Assembly (NCBI GenBank): GCA_014155875.1
Contig: JACEFZ010017638.1
Location: 47,501-111,500, forward strand
Origin: Cepaea nemoralis
Lineage: Eukaryota; Mollusca; Gastropoda; Stylommatophora; Helicidae
DNA length: 64,000 nucleotides
Direction: 5' to 3'
Shown: in pieces, positions 1 through 9,765 of the stretch
How positions within the stretch are numbered: position 1 is the stretch's first letter
How the letters are laid out: every line of letters begins with the position of its first letter
The notes under the pieces: model-generated
What the model was told of the DNA's origin: nothing
What the model saw: only the letters and a program-made list of their open reading frames with translations
Database searches by the model: none
Translations under genes and position numbers: made by a program

Positions 1-335
1 ATATAGAACTTGTTTTTCTGTATGACAGTGAATCTTAGAATGTAAGTGAACAAATTAGGAAGAACTTGGAAGCAAAAGAGATGTGGTTCCTGAGACGAAT
101 GCTGCGAATTCCTTGGACTACCAGAGTAACTAACAAGCTTGAAAGAGACTAATGAAACTAGAACATTATATACAACAATAAGAAAGAGACAGCTTCCTTT
201 GGTCATGTGATGTGAAGATATGAATGTGGGGAACATCGTAACAACTGGAAACATCAAAGGGAAGACAGGCAGAGGCAGACGAAGAAAACTAACACTAGAC
301 AGACTGAGACGGCCTCATGATGTTATATCATCAGC
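1..335 (+). pseudogene. LINE-Z reverse transcriptase C-terminal fragment
   Basis: Translating the plus strand near 79-140 gives EMWFLRRMLRIPWT, a motif typical of the region after the RT domain in non-LTR retrotransposons. The frame is then broken. At 220-290 a second piece, NVGNIVTTGNIKGKTGRGR, corresponds to the usual basic C-terminal tail. Related fragments lie at 11890-12225, 18085-18305, 24095-24345 and 58560-58990. The left end is cut by the window edge and no RT catalytic motif is present. It is a decayed 3' remnant of an RTE-like LINE, not a gene. Confidence 0.75.
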
Positions 336-1775
336 AGAATTGATCCAGAACAAACAAAGTTCGAGTCCTTTTCTTTTCGAGAATAATTCACCTAATCTGA
401 AATCTGCCTGCGAGCTGCAGCGAAACGCCAGAACCTGAAACAACCTCAAAAGAAGCTACCACTTCTACACCAGTTAAAGCCGCTCCCGTCTTTAAACCGA
501 CGCCAGAGATTACAACTACAACTGAAGCCAGCAACCGCGGAGAAGTCCGCAACACTAACGAGAAGCAGCCAGGCAGCTCATCAAAGACCTCAACACAGGA
601 GGAAACAAACAAAAACTGAGGACTTCACCGGCAAAATACTGCTAAAACAGACAAGCACTGGAGAAGCCAGACTGTCAGAGCTACCAATAGACAAGATACT
701 TAGTCTTTTAGAAAACGAGCTGCGAAGAAACAGCATTGACCAGCCGCACAAGACAACTGATGGAGTAGTGGTCTCCATCAACACAAACCCAAAGACCACA
801 GCACTTATGCAGAAGATTGCACAAGCTGTCATCCAGCTACACCACGTCATCACAGTAGAAGCCACCTGACACCTTATGATGAAACGATGGGTCATCAAAC
901 GAGTCAAGACCCATCTCACCAACGACAAGATCAGGGATATGATGACGAGAGAGAACCGCAAACTCTAGATCACCAGCGCTGAGAGGAACATCGGCAAGAA
1001 TAACATCCCCACCACAGTCGTCATAGTAACATCGGAGGACCAAGTGATCCTTCATCCTTCAGTTCATTAGATGGGACAAGAGAGACCAAGTTCCAGAGCC
1101 CTACATACCGAGAGTGCTGCAGTGCTCTAAGTGCCAGAAATTTTGGCACACCCGTGTGACCTGCAAGAGTGTGGTTGAGGTATGTAGATACTGCTCTGGA
1201 CCCCATCCATACAGCCAGTGCCAGCAAGCAAAGATCGACAAGGACTTCAGAAGGCCTAGCCTAATCCTAACAGAAAGTGCGCCAACTGCCTTGGCAACGA
1301 CGGCGCCAGGTACCTCGGCTGCCTCTGCCACCAAGACAGCAAGTAAGCCATGAATATCATCGCCATAAAATCCATCCTACCATATAAAGAGGTTGGGCGG
1401 CAGTACGAGGCGACCAATCGACTTACAAAGTGACAAAGCGCAACTGGAAGGCCAACTGAAGGACCTAAGATCACAGTTCAAAAGCATGGAGGAAGAAAAA
1501 GACAAGACACAAGAAACATAGATAACGACCTTCCAGCGCATTCTGGAAGAACTGAAGCAAGTTCAGCAGAAGATTGAGCAGCATGTAGCTCGAATGGCTG
1601 CTATAATAGCCGAGACAGAAGAAACGCTATCAAAAATTCAACAAGAAAGAGAATAGGCAGAAGAAACTCTTATCAGATCCAAGAAGAAAAGGAACAAATA
1701 GAACTACTCAAGTCACAGAACGAAACAACGGAAGAAGTAAAGGTCCAGATAGAAGAAGAAGCAACAGAAGAAGAA
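336..1775 (+). pseudogene. LINE ORF1 (gag-like) remnant with CCHC zinc knuckles
   Basis: An open stretch at 1114-1353 encodes two adjacent zinc knuckles. The first is CSKCQKFWHTRVTC (CX2CX4HX4C) and the second CRYCSGPHPYSQC (CX2CX3HX4C), together at about 1123-1221. Paired knuckles of this kind, with an HPYSQC-like second knuckle, are known from the gag-like ORF1 of Jockey/CR1/I-type LINEs, where they bind the element RNA. Upstream sequence (about 600-1100) is lysine-rich and stop-interrupted. Downstream at about 1522-1656 a Glu/Gln/Lys-rich stretch (QRILEELKQVQQKIEQ) looks like a coiled coil. The remnant is broken by stops and cut by the mariner fold-back at 1789. No matching RT follows, so family assignment stays at the level of LINE ORF1. 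Confidence 0.7.
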
Positions 1776-1788
1776 CTACGAGGGTAAG

Positions 1789-2356
1789 TTATTAAGTAAG
1801 TCACAAATGGTTGTAAAATAATCACTAAATATGATAACAAATTGAAACCTGTTTATTTGTATACATACATTGTCCCTTTATTTCTCAACATATTTTCCAT
1901 CAACATTGATGCACTTATCCCAGTTATCCCAAACCGACTTTATAAATCAGTTCTCCCAAACCGACTTTATAAATCTGCGTGCCCTGGTTTCATTTACTTG
2001 CCATCCTACAGAACTGTGTCGCTTACTTATTGATTCCCCCTCGTAACTTTTTCTACCCAGCTATGCACCGCTATATTGGAAATCGCTAGGGGCAAAGTCC
2101 ACTGAAAACTCACTTTGGCGGGAGACATTTCGCGAATGACGCCGAAGTTGAATGTGAAGTGAAAACGTGGTTTAGAAAACAGAGCACGCAGTTCTATGCA
2201 GCCGGTTTGAGAGAACTGATAAAACTATGGGATAAGTGCATCAATGTTGGTGGAAATTATGTTGAGAAATAAAGGGACAATGTATGTATAAAACTGGTTT
2301 CAGGTTGTTATCATATTTAGTTATTTTTCTACAGCCATTTGTGACTTACTTATTAA
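1789..2356. mobile_element. Mariner-derived fold-back element (two inverted 3' ends)
   Basis: The outer ends are inverted copies: the left end reads ttaagtaagtcacaaatgg, and the reverse complement of the right end is nearly the same. Inside, both arms carry the same mariner 3' coding end in opposite orientation (minus strand at about 1860-1975, plus strand at 2111-2272), ending in the same run of codons WDKCINV..G.YVEK followed by a stop. The left arm also has a direct duplication of about 27 bp (two near-identical tataaatc-containing blocks at about 1935-1975). A TA target site is plausible at both ends but ambiguous. The element interrupts the LINE ORF1 remnant. Confidence 0.75.
2111..2272 (+). 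pseudogene. Mariner transposase C-terminal fragment
   Basis: Fifty-three codons plus a stop are open on the plus strand, including TWFRKQSTQFYAAGLRELIK, WDKCINVGGNYVEK and a stop. This matches the well-known C-terminus of mariner transposases (W-hydrophobic-x-x-Q...FY..G...L...WDKCI...G.Y.EK). The catalytic DDD region is absent, so the fragment cannot transpose. Its mirror image lies in the left arm of the fold-back. Confidence 0.75.
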
Positions 2357-3220
2357 CTGACACGCGTAGAATTGGAGGAAGCGAGCCAGAACGACAGCGA
2401 CCAAGACCAAGAGTGGAGAAACTGCTGGTCACCTCACGGACCGAATGGTCAACTCGTACTTGACACAAGGTATCAGAGAAGATCCAGGACGATACGCAGA
2501 TGGCCAAGACGGGGAATTAAGTGGAACACCAGGAAAGACGACAACTGGTAAAGCTCCATGAAGGAAACAGCACCATATGACGGTGTGGGTACAAAGTTAC
2601 TCCAGTTCTTAACAAGTGCGCGACTCTGTCCAGACATGAGCAACCTAACAAGAAATGACACGAACACAATCAACCTATCAGAAGCCGGGAAGCTGACAAC
2701 AAGCAGCCCAATCTACGAAAGGCAAAATACAAGCTACACCATAAAGGCCCCAATTATAGCCAAGTCGACAAATCGAAGGCTGAAAGGGGGTATTCGTAAA
2801 AAGGAATTAATGAACGAGCAAGACACTTGATGGTGATGATCACAATCATGTCGCAGGTTCCTGCTTCCGGAAGTGTTGTCTATTTTACAATGTAACCGGA
2901 ACACATGATTTAATGTGTATGTGTAATTGCATAGCAACGTGTCATACCTAGACTATTTCTGTTTGTTTTAATGCTATTACATTGTCCAACGTCATGTTTT
3001 TCTTTAGATCTACTTGTGTGTTTTTTTTTTTTTTTTTCATGAAAGTATTATAACCGAAACATCGATTCGCATCGATTTGCTTGTAGTATAATTACTTTTT
3101 ATATTGTTTATATATAAATATTTTAAAACAGTTTGTTTCGCAGGAGTTACGTGTACGTGACTGTTTTTTATTTGTCCACTGCGTAGAAGCACTTTCTGTG
3201 GCCAATTTATATGTGCTCTG
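2357..3220. other. Unassigned stretch after the mariner fold-back
   Basis: The first 470 bases probably continue the LINE ORF1 remnant, because the composition (purine-rich, Lys/Glu/Arg codons) is the same. An open frame at 2558-2830 (90 codons) has no recognisable domain. The remainder is AT-rich with a T run at 3021-3038. No gene is supported. Confidence 0.35.
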
Positions 3221-3467
3221 CAATGTCTTACTGTCATTTACTGTCATTTACTGCCAATATAGTACCTTGCGGTGTATGGCAGAGGGGTCTTTGAGCCTGA
3301 GGAATAAAGGCCGCCTGGCTAGTGCAGTCGCCGCGAACTGTGCAGGTTAGGATTTTCTTTTTGCCCCCGACAGAAAAAAATCCCACACCTTACCGGGGAT
3401 CGAACCCGGGATCTCCCGAATGAGAGTCCGGCGTTCTAACCACTCGGCCAGCCGCTCCAATGTCTTA
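3221..3467 (-). mobile_element. SINE A copy 1 (tRNA-derived), with target-site duplication
   Basis: On the minus strand the element runs from 3458/3457 to 3231. It begins ggagcggctggccgag, with A box tggccgagtggttag and B box ggttcgatccc, then a body of about 150 bp and a 3' tail of taaatgacag units. It is flanked by caatgtctta at 3221-3230 and 3458-3467. A near-identical copy lies at 51006-51237 in the opposite orientation. The tRNA-like head supplies an internal Pol III promoter. The stand-alone fold is imperfect and it is linked to the body, so it is not called a tRNA gene. Confidence 0.85.
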
Positions 3468-3829
3468 GTATATCGCAATTGGCTGGTATCCACTGCAGAA
3501 TAGTTGTGCGTCGTTGCCATTTTTGGTACACTGTATCTTGTGGTTCTGGGTGCTTATGGGATGTGATTGCCTGGGGAACAGACAGTTCATCAATCAGAAT
3601 TACAGCTGGATGTATGATTTCTGATGTATACTTGATGATGCTGGCCTGGTCATAAAAGCAGACTATCAGGAAACGTGTCTATATTGTAAATACGTTAGTC
3701 ATAGACAGTGATAAATTATCTTATTTGTCCATTCAAAGCTTATCGTTATTGCCATTCGTACGTGAGATTCGAGTAGGTGCGATTTCCAGTGAGTGATAAA
3801 CATGTTTGCTTTTTTTTTTTTGGTGATCG
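3468..3829. other. Unassigned
   Basis: No open frame, repeat homology within the window, or RNA-like structure was recognised here. The sequence is moderately AT-rich and ends in a T run at about 3812-3822. Confidence 0.3.
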
Positions 3830-4105
3830 ATTGCTTTTGAACTCAAGCTTAGTCCATACGCATGCTGCAACCACTTCTAGTGCACTGGACTGATTGTTGC
3901 GCGTTTATTAACTTTCCCTATTACCATTGTCCCTTACCATCAGGCAAACTCACTTCAACTTCTGAGAAACTTGAAATGTACTTCCCCAGGTCAAGGACGA
4001 GAAGTCGGTTTTGTCCAACTGACTTGTGTAGGGGTCGAACCCGTTTTCTTGGCTACAGTACGCTAGAAATATAAGAACGACCGCTCTTATACATTCTGCC
4101 ATGAC
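3830..4105 (-). mobile_element. SINE E copy
   Basis: Read on the minus strand it contains a tRNA-like head with B box gggttcgacccc near 4030. The shared body follows (gacttctcgtcctt, then a block like cctgaagtcggagtggg, then ggtaatagggaa). The same order is found at 8630-8850 (+) and 23500-23800 (-), and its 3' half at 33800-34000 (+). Ends are diverged and no clear TSD was found. Confidence 0.6.
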
Positions 4106-4189
4106 GAAACATGTAGTAAAATGCACAGTTTGGTGATTCAAATTTGCATTAGGCCAAATTTTAACATTGACTCGGGCATCCAGGCAGAC

Positions 4190-4625
4190 CCAGACTAACC
4201 TTGGTACCAGGACATGTCTGGGGAAATAAAGACGGCTGGCGTGATAACTAGACACATCAACAACCCAATATCGACAGGTCTATAACATGTGGGTCTGGTT
4301 ACCATATGATCATGGACAGGCAGAAAAACCAAAGAGCAGGTCCTACAAGAAGCAAATGAAAACCTTAAAGTGATTGGAGAAATTAGACGCATTCAGTCAA
4401 CAATCTTTCGGTACGTAATGTGAAGAAATAAACTAGAGAACATTGTGATAACTGGCAAGATTGAGGGGAAAGAACCAGGGGAAGGCAGAGAAGTAAATAT
4501 CTAGATGGTTTTACCACATGGCATGATTGAAACATGAACACAGAGTGACCCACGTCTCTGGTGATAGTGTAAGATGGCGAAAAATGACCGCTCACGCTTA
4601 TCGGCATGGCACATCATGATGATAA
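4190..4625 (+). pseudogene. LINE-N 3' fragment
   Basis: From about 4310 the plus strand decodes, across several frame breaks, to the LINE-N C-terminal order: RKTKEQVLQEANENLK, then an IRRIQS-like motif, ENIVITGKIEGKEP, a degenerate trace of the Trp-His-Gly-Arg-Asp motif, and TAHAYRHGT. The end is followed by a short atg/atga repeat. Stops and indels leave no usable frame. Confidence 0.7.
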
Positions 4626-5514
4626 CCATATGTCCAGTACACCTTTAGGAGTGTAAAGGGTCCTTGATTTTATATGTGCAAGGCAAAACTGCAGACTATC
4701 TGTAAGAATATATGTGGTAGCGAAAGGAAATGTAGATATTGATTTAAGCATATCAGGAAAACGGTCGAAGACTCACACAGTCTCTGATATGGTGATTAGA
4801 AGCGAGTTAAACAGTCAGAGATGTTGGTGTTAAGGAGTCAGTCTGGGGTACACATTCTGCATTAGGAAGCAGACATATGTCGATCAAGCACTTCCACCAA
4901 CTAAAGCTCTTTGGCTGATGTTGGAGTGTGTGCTAAAGCCTATGAGACCCACTGAGTTACCTAAACAAAGTACTAGAATAAACTTAGCAGACAAGAAACG
5001 CAGCAATAACCTCATAAATGATCGCATTGTGTTGCTAGGCACTCGTAAAGCGAGAGAAAGAAGTGTGTAAAGGAGGAATATTGGATGGTTGAACCTTTGA
5101 TTTACATTAATTTTGTTGTCACCGAGACTGTCATTATTTGGTTGTTGTTTGTTTAAACAATACGTACCTTTAGTTTTGACATAGTTTTGGTCTTACAGAT
5201 GTCCTCCGATTTATACATTTTCGCTGTCTTCCGTAGGTGTTGATCAATAATTCAATAAAACAGTAAGGTGCCGCCCCACAATAAAGGTTGGCTGCAATGG
5301 ATCTCCAACACTGCCTGTTTCTCGCCTCGACTACACATTCTGTCAGACTTCTGTTCATCCATCTCTTGATGTTACCTTCCCTCTTGTATCGCTGTGTACC
5401 TCTTGTTCGCATACCTTCAACCTTACCCTCCAGTATGGTATTTTATAAGTGTACTATGTCTTTGAAAGTTTTTTTTTTTTTTTTTTTTGCATATTCTATT
5501 TACAGGGCATAGCT
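4626..5514. other. Unassigned
   Basis: No domain, repeat or gene could be assigned. A T-rich run at 5468-5488 and short open frames around 5170-5512 have no recognisable motif. Confidence 0.3.
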
Positions 5515-5705
5515 GTCAAACATCACTGCTGTTGTTGATGTCTTGGCAAGTTTACGTTCAGTAGTTTGCCATTGCTTTCTGAACGATTGGCTCCCATACC
5601 AACACGTAAAAACCCAGCGCGACACGATCTGTTGCCAAATCGGTCTCATCTGTGTTTCGAACGCAGGTAAGCGGAATTACGAACAGCGTCCATAACGCCT
5701 TTGTC
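5515..5705 (-). mobile_element. SINE C fragment
   Basis: On the minus strand this shows the family C order: a tRNA-like head (...gtggcgaag-like, B box-like gcgttcgaaacac), the block tttggcaacagatcg, then the conserved 3' domain gttcagaaagcaatggcaaa..actgaacgtaaacttgcc. About a dozen relatives occur in the window. Confidence 0.65.
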
Positions 5706-5830
5706 ACGGAGGGCACCTGTTAAGGTCGCCGGGATATTTCACTTGCCTATTTTTTATTCCTTTCATCAGCTCTCTTTTCATTCCCAGTTTTTTTTTTCTT
5801 TAGAACATCAGTATTTTATTATTTTTGTTG

Positions 5831-6290
5831 TTGATATCTATAATTCATTCATTCATCCATTCATTCATTCATTCAGTAGCCTGTCCTTTGCAGAACCTAG
5901 CTCCCATAACAATCTTCCGGAAAACCTCTCGATCACAAGCAAGATGTACCGCGTCCGATACACTCATCTGGAGATCATCCGCTACATCCTGCACCCATCT
6001 TCTCTTTAACCTTCTTCTTCCTCTCTTCTCAGACATATACCCCGGCATTATTGTTCTCTCCAAACTTTTAAGACGTTTCAAGTGACAAACATATTTAATT
6101 TGTTGTTTTGTTTTATCGTCTTTAATAGCCAACCCTCTTCAATATTTAGCTCCTGAAGTATGGATTCATTTGTTCTTTTCTTTACCCAAGATATTCTTAG
6201 AATCCGTCTATAACATTTGTATTTAAAGGCATTTATGCGCTGTTCAGCTTGTTTAATAAGTGTCCAGGTCTCAGAGGCGTTGATATCTAT
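5831..6290 (-). pseudogene. LINE-X 5'-truncated copy with target-site duplication
   Basis: The insertion occupies 5842-6279 and is flanked by ttgatatctat at 5831-5841 and 6280-6290. The minus strand encodes the C-terminal part only: ETWTLIKQAEQRINA, RRILRISWVKKRTN, a GWLL block, GRRRLKRRWVQDVADDLQMS, then FCKGQATE and a stop, followed by a GAAT-repeat tail at 5843-5875. Frame is kept in pieces with small indels. The missing 5' part is normal for LINE insertion by target-primed reverse transcription. Confidence 0.85.
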
Positions 6291-6339
6291 CAGTGAAATC
6301 AATTATTTAGTTGTGTCAATTGTGTCATATATTACCTAG

Positions 6340-6600
6340 AAACATAATCATCTCGTAGCAGGCTCTGTGCAGAACGTAGATCTCATCTCGGGTTGTCGAA
6401 CATCCTCTCTATCTCTGGCCATTTCTCCTGCCTCGTGCACCCACATTTACAAGGTGTGTGCGATGTCCTGTGTCCAGCTTCTTGCTGGGCAACCCTTTCC
6501 CCCTCTTCCAGAATCCACGCCTTTATTCAGTGTTCTTTCATAGCCACTGCGATGTTTATTATGACCAAAGTATCTCAATTTCCGAGATACGAAATTGTTT
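6340..6600 (-). pseudogene. LINE-X-related (X2) C-terminal fragment
   Basis: Minus-strand translation gives KLRYFGHNKHRSGYERTL, then CPARSWTQDIAHTL, a stop, MWVHEAGEMARDREDVR and FCTEPAT. This parallels the LINE-X order (LKYFGHLKRHESLERT ... RRWVQDVADDLQMSVSDA ... FCKGHATE) but is clearly diverged, so it represents a second, related family. It lies just left of a LINE-G tail. Confidence 0.65.
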
Positions 6601-6604
6601 ATAA

Positions 6605-6753
6605 TATTTTCCACCAGAGAGACGAATGGAGACGGATTGTGTCTGCAGCAAAGAACCTCAATGGCTCGGAACGCAGAAGAAGAAGAAGAAGAAGAAGAAG
6701 AAGAAGAAGAAGAAGAAGAAGAAGAAGAAGAAGAAGAAGAAGAAGAAGAAGAA
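6605..6753 (+). mobile_element. LINE-G extreme 3' end followed by GAA array
   Basis: The sequence at about 6613-6676 (gagacgaatggagacgg ... cctcaatggctcggaacgc) equals the 3' end of LINE-G, decoding to [18 protein letters not shown]. It is followed directly by about 25 GAA/AGA units to 6753. Only the last 70 bases of the LINE remain, so this is either a severely truncated insertion or a tail fragment whose GAA repeat later expanded. Confidence 0.75.
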
Positions 6754-7019
6754 TATTGTTTATAAGCTATTCAATGTTCAGACCTTGAAGAATTTCAGTA
6801 GTGGGTGGTGGTGTAGGAGTATCCCCTATCGAAGGAGAAATAAGGTGCCCCCTTCGATTCTTAGGCAAGGTGGAGTACGCGTTAAGCCCTCTGATCAGGG
6901 TTACGTGAAGCTATGGATGCAGGTGGTAGATGAAGTTGAAGAGCAGCCAACAGATAGTTGTAGGTTATGGTCTCCAACTTCACGACGGTAGGCAGAGGAT
7001 CTCTTTTTTGTTTCTTTTG
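6754..7019. other. Unassigned
   Basis: A stretch between the GAA and AG arrays with no recognised repeat or coding content. Frames at 6930-6989 read into the neighbouring low-complexity array and are not credible. Confidence 0.3.
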
Positions 7020-7040
7020 TTTCTTTTTTTTGGGGGGGGG

Positions 7041-7122
<82 letters not shown>
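7020..7122. repeat. T/G homopolymers and (AG)n microsatellite
   Basis: A T run, a G run of about 12, then about 39 uninterrupted AG units. The apparent Glu-Arg and Leu-Ser reading frames are translations of the dinucleotide array. Confidence 0.95.
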
Positions 7123-7126
<4 letters not shown>

Positions 7127-7224
7127 AATGGCTACTGTCATCGGCCAGTATGGTCACTGCTAAGAAGGACAGCAATGGCAAACTACCCTCTTTACAGATT
7201 CCAAGAAAATCATGTTTCGCACTT

Positions 7225-7315
7225 CATAGAAAACAGAGCTGATCCACGACTGGTGATCGGGTGAGATGGCGAAACATGACCGACCGCGCTTATAGGCATG
7301 GCACATGATGATGAC
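7225..7315 (+). mobile_element. LINE-N 3' terminal scrap
   Basis: The bases at 7239-7315 match the last part of LINE-N (LIHDWxSG.RVRWRNMT-like, then TA.AYRHGT), ending in a short gatgatga run. Too short for an independent call beyond family. Confidence 0.55.
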
Positions 7316-7384
7316 TTCTTCTTGATCCATGATATTCTATGAACGTTTATGTAGCTCATAAGCACCAATTGTCTTATTTAGTGA

Positions 7385-7850
7385 TGGCGATATTGCCAAC
7401 CACGCACATCCATATGTTGCCACAGGAAAGATGAATGCCCTCCTCGGAAGTCTCAGTGGCGAAGTGATCAACCCTCGGGCTCCCAAGGTTGTGGGTTCAA
7501 TTCCGCGCCGCATCCTTTGGTTCACTAGTGCATTTTTTCGTAGATTCCTGAGTGTCGTCGCTGGAGCTAAGGAGTTCGTGCTTTGTGCGATGCTTTCCCC
7601 GCTGTGGAAAGGGACTAAGCCATATGGGATAAAACTCGGTGCAATGAAGTCGACCCTGTCGACTTTTAAGCGACTTTTTTAAAGATGAATGTCCTCCACA
7701 AATTAACTTGTCTGCTGGTGTTTTGTCAAAGATATTAATACCGTTTAATCTCTGCAATGCTATGACCACCCGGCGTTTAATTTCTTGTAAAGACTTCCCA
7801 CTGTTGTTAATTATGGGGCAAGGAATTTCAAAGTTCGCAACATAATACAC
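7385..7850 (-). pseudogene. LINE-X-like fragment split by a composite SINE
   Basis: The bases at 7385-7443 (catatgttgccacaggaaag) and 7681-7850 look like the 5' part of the LINE-X fragment class on the minus strand. They are interrupted by the insertion at 7444-7680, whose TSD proves that both pieces were once contiguous. The second piece includes KRRVVIALQRL on the minus strand. Confidence 0.55.
7427..7697 (+). mobile_element. Composite SINE: tRNA-like head joined to repeat-K segment
   Basis: A 237-bp insertion (7444-7680) is flanked by a 17-bp duplication, aaagatgaatgccctcc (7427-7443) and the same with one change (7681-7697). Its first 70 bp look tRNA-derived (gtctcagtggcgaagtg, B box gggttcaattcc). 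The rest (about 7520-7660) closely matches an internal portion of repeat K (about 19940-20075 and 62335-62460), including gtcgtcgctgga and gttcgtgctttgtgcg. It ends tttttt. Confidence 0.75.
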
Positions 7851-7894
7851 TACTGACAGTATACTTCAGGGATTGGCTACAGGCAAACGAGCAA

Positions 7895-8640
7895 ACAGAC
7901 ATTTTACGTGGGAACAACATATAGAAATAGAAGGGAAGACTATGTTAGGCCGTACCTTTATGGCAAACATATGACAAGAAAAACTCAGTTTGTCAGCTAT
8001 TCATATTTTTTATCGAGTTCAGTTAAAGGAAGACAGCCACAGAAGATATTTGAGGTCTTGTCTCTTTGAACGGAACGGCATCACCGCATGAATCGATACA
8101 CGGTGTTGGAGATCGCCAGATGATGAGAAGCTTCAGTGGCGGACTGACCGGAGCTTCCGCTGATCTGATGGCAAGTAGGCCCTATGGTGATGTGGCCTCT
8201 TTAAACATTAGACATATTAGTAAAGGTGTTAATCAGCCGATCCTGTAGACGTTGCATTATGTCATCCCCTCGAAAGGTTACTTGGATAAATACCTTACGT
8301 TTGGGGCAATGTATTGTTTCTATCTTCCTTATTAAAATTCACCACTGGAAAACATTGTTTTGAAAGATGTTAATGCCCTTTTAGTTGTGGCAACCAAATG
8401 TTTTAGACCAGTTAGCTATTGAGAAGCATGAACGCTCACGCCTGTCGGCACATCACTTGATTATGATTATTTAAGTTTGTTAGTTGCGTATCCTTTACAG
8501 GACGTGGCAGTCAACCCCAGCAAATTTTAGAAGATATTTTACGTGATAATATAACGTATAAAAATAAACAGGCAGACTATGTTAGGCTGAACCATTATGG
8601 CAAACATATAACAAGAACAACTGCAAGTTGCCACCAAGAA
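7895..8640 (+). repeat. Local duplicated block: 7895-7990 versus 8545-8640
   Basis: The stretches 7895-7990 and 8545-8640 share the order acattttacgtg..., cagactatgttaggc, and atggcaaacatatgacaagaa with scattered changes. They bracket the larger duplication unit beginning at 8065. No coding content was recognised. Confidence 0.55.
8065..8535 (+). repeat. Segmental duplication, copy 1
   Basis: This block corresponds to 9640-10165 in the same order and orientation. Matches include catcaccgcatgaat, the gttgcattatgtcatcccctcgaa block, gttacttggataa, a LINE-N-like scrap (cctgtcggcac.aca.ttga.tatgatt), and the 3' end of a SINE C (cctttacaggacgt). Both copies therefore contain the same truncated TE pieces, showing that the duplication happened after those insertions. 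Confidence 0.65.
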
Positions 8641-8850
8641 GTCTACGTGGCCGAATAATTAATACCAGGTGTTCTTAAACATCCGGTATGCCGATGCCAA
8701 GGTTAGGGGTTCAAACCCTAGACAGGACCGTTAGACTAAAATTTTGACTTTTCGTTCTTGACTTGGGGACGTACATTACAAGTACCTCTGAAGTCGGAGT
8801 GGGTTCGGAAGGTAACGAAGGTCACTGGTAATATATTTAAAGTCGTATGT
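8630..8850 (+). mobile_element. SINE E copy
   Basis: A tRNA-like head (agtctacgtggccgaa; B box ggggttcaaaccc at about 8707) is followed by the family body: gactttt.gttcttgacttgggg, then cctctgaagtcggagtggg and ggtaatat. It is parallel to the minus-strand copies at 3830-4105 and 23500-23800. Confidence 0.65.
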
Positions 8851-8857
8851 CACTGCA

Positions 8858-8935
8858 GGGAATAACATCACCGCATGAATTGATATCAGGGAATGGCATC
8901 ACCGCATGAACTGATAGCAGGGAATGGTAAAGAGA
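8858..8935 (+). repeat. Short tandem repeat, ~30-bp unit
   Basis: Two and a half copies of a unit like gggaatggcatcaccgcatg + aactgatagca. The same unit recurs at 9630-9765 and starts both copies of the segmental duplication (8070 and about 9735). Confidence 0.65.
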
Positions 8936-9629
8936 ACTGGTGATTGACCAACATAATAATAATAATGAATAATAATCCTCTGCAGCTCGCTGTCATGGTA
9001 AAAACAAATGAGCAGAATATGGAAGCAACGTCCAACGAACATCGACGAATAGAAGTCGGCTGACATGTCTGGTACTTCAATATTTATTTCCGTCGAACAG
9101 TTTGTGACAGTATCAATCAATGATAATAATAATAATAATGGTGGTACCATTCCCGTACTGCCGGGAGGGCCGGTGTCGTAGAAATAAGCATAATCACACC
9201 GCTGAACATGTACGTTCAAATCCCAAGACAATGCCTCACCGCCTAGTGTCGGTTACAATGCCTCCTGTCAGTTGACCGATCTGTCACCTTGGCCACTCTC
9301 GTCGAGACCTGGTTCACACACTCATGGCGAGCTGTTTGTCTTGACTGAAAGGAGTAATGCCTTAATGGTCTAGCTCTTCTACCAAGTGTTTCTCAGCTAC
9401 CACTGCCATCTCCTGAAAGATTGTTGACAATATCTTCTCCTTGATAGTTTCATGACGCCTTCCGTGCTACCAGCCCAAGTTCCACTCCTTGGTCGCTAAA
9501 GCTAATACGCTGTGACGTTTTCTACCTTCTCACGTCACTTGGCGACTTTTCCTATCTATTGCTTCGAGATTACTCTACAGATTCTGTCTCCATTATAATT
9601 CTATTACTTCTCCTGAAGTGCTATATGGC
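8936..9629. other. Mostly unassigned; possible decayed tRNA-like SINE head at 9165-9235
   Basis: At 9165-9235 the order ggccggtgtcgtagaaataagc ... gttcaaatccc has A-box-like and B-box-like spacing, but nothing else matches a family seen here. The rest shows AAT runs and pyrimidine-rich unique sequence without a credible frame. Confidence 0.3.
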
Positions 9630-9765
9630 AGGTATCACCGCATGAATTGACAGCCGGGAATGGCATCACCGCACGAATTTATAGCAGGAATGGCATCACC
9701 GCATGCATTGATAGCTGTTAATGGCACCGCACCGAATGGCATCACCACATGAATTTATACATGGT
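9630..9765 (+). repeat. Tandem repeat, ~30-bp unit
   Basis: About four diverged copies of the ggcatcaccgcatgaatt-containing unit also found at 8858-8935. Confidence 0.65.

Noticed and set aside
1114..1353. A cellular CCHC zinc-finger protein
   Set aside because: The paired knuckles with HPYSQC, surrounded by stop-ridden Lys/Glu-rich sequence, fit a LINE ORF1 remnant much better than a host CNBP-like gene, which would have more knuckles.
3386..3458. A stand-alone tRNA gene on the minus strand
   Set aside because: A and B boxes are good, but the anticodon stem is imperfect and the same head plus the same 150-bp body occurs at 51006, so it is the head of SINE A.
6882..7242. Glu-Arg and Leu-Ser dipeptide frames (also at 16890-17372, 34560-35289, 43004-43287)
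   Set aside because: They are AG dinucleotide arrays read in frame; RS-domain proteins were considered but no flanking domain exists.
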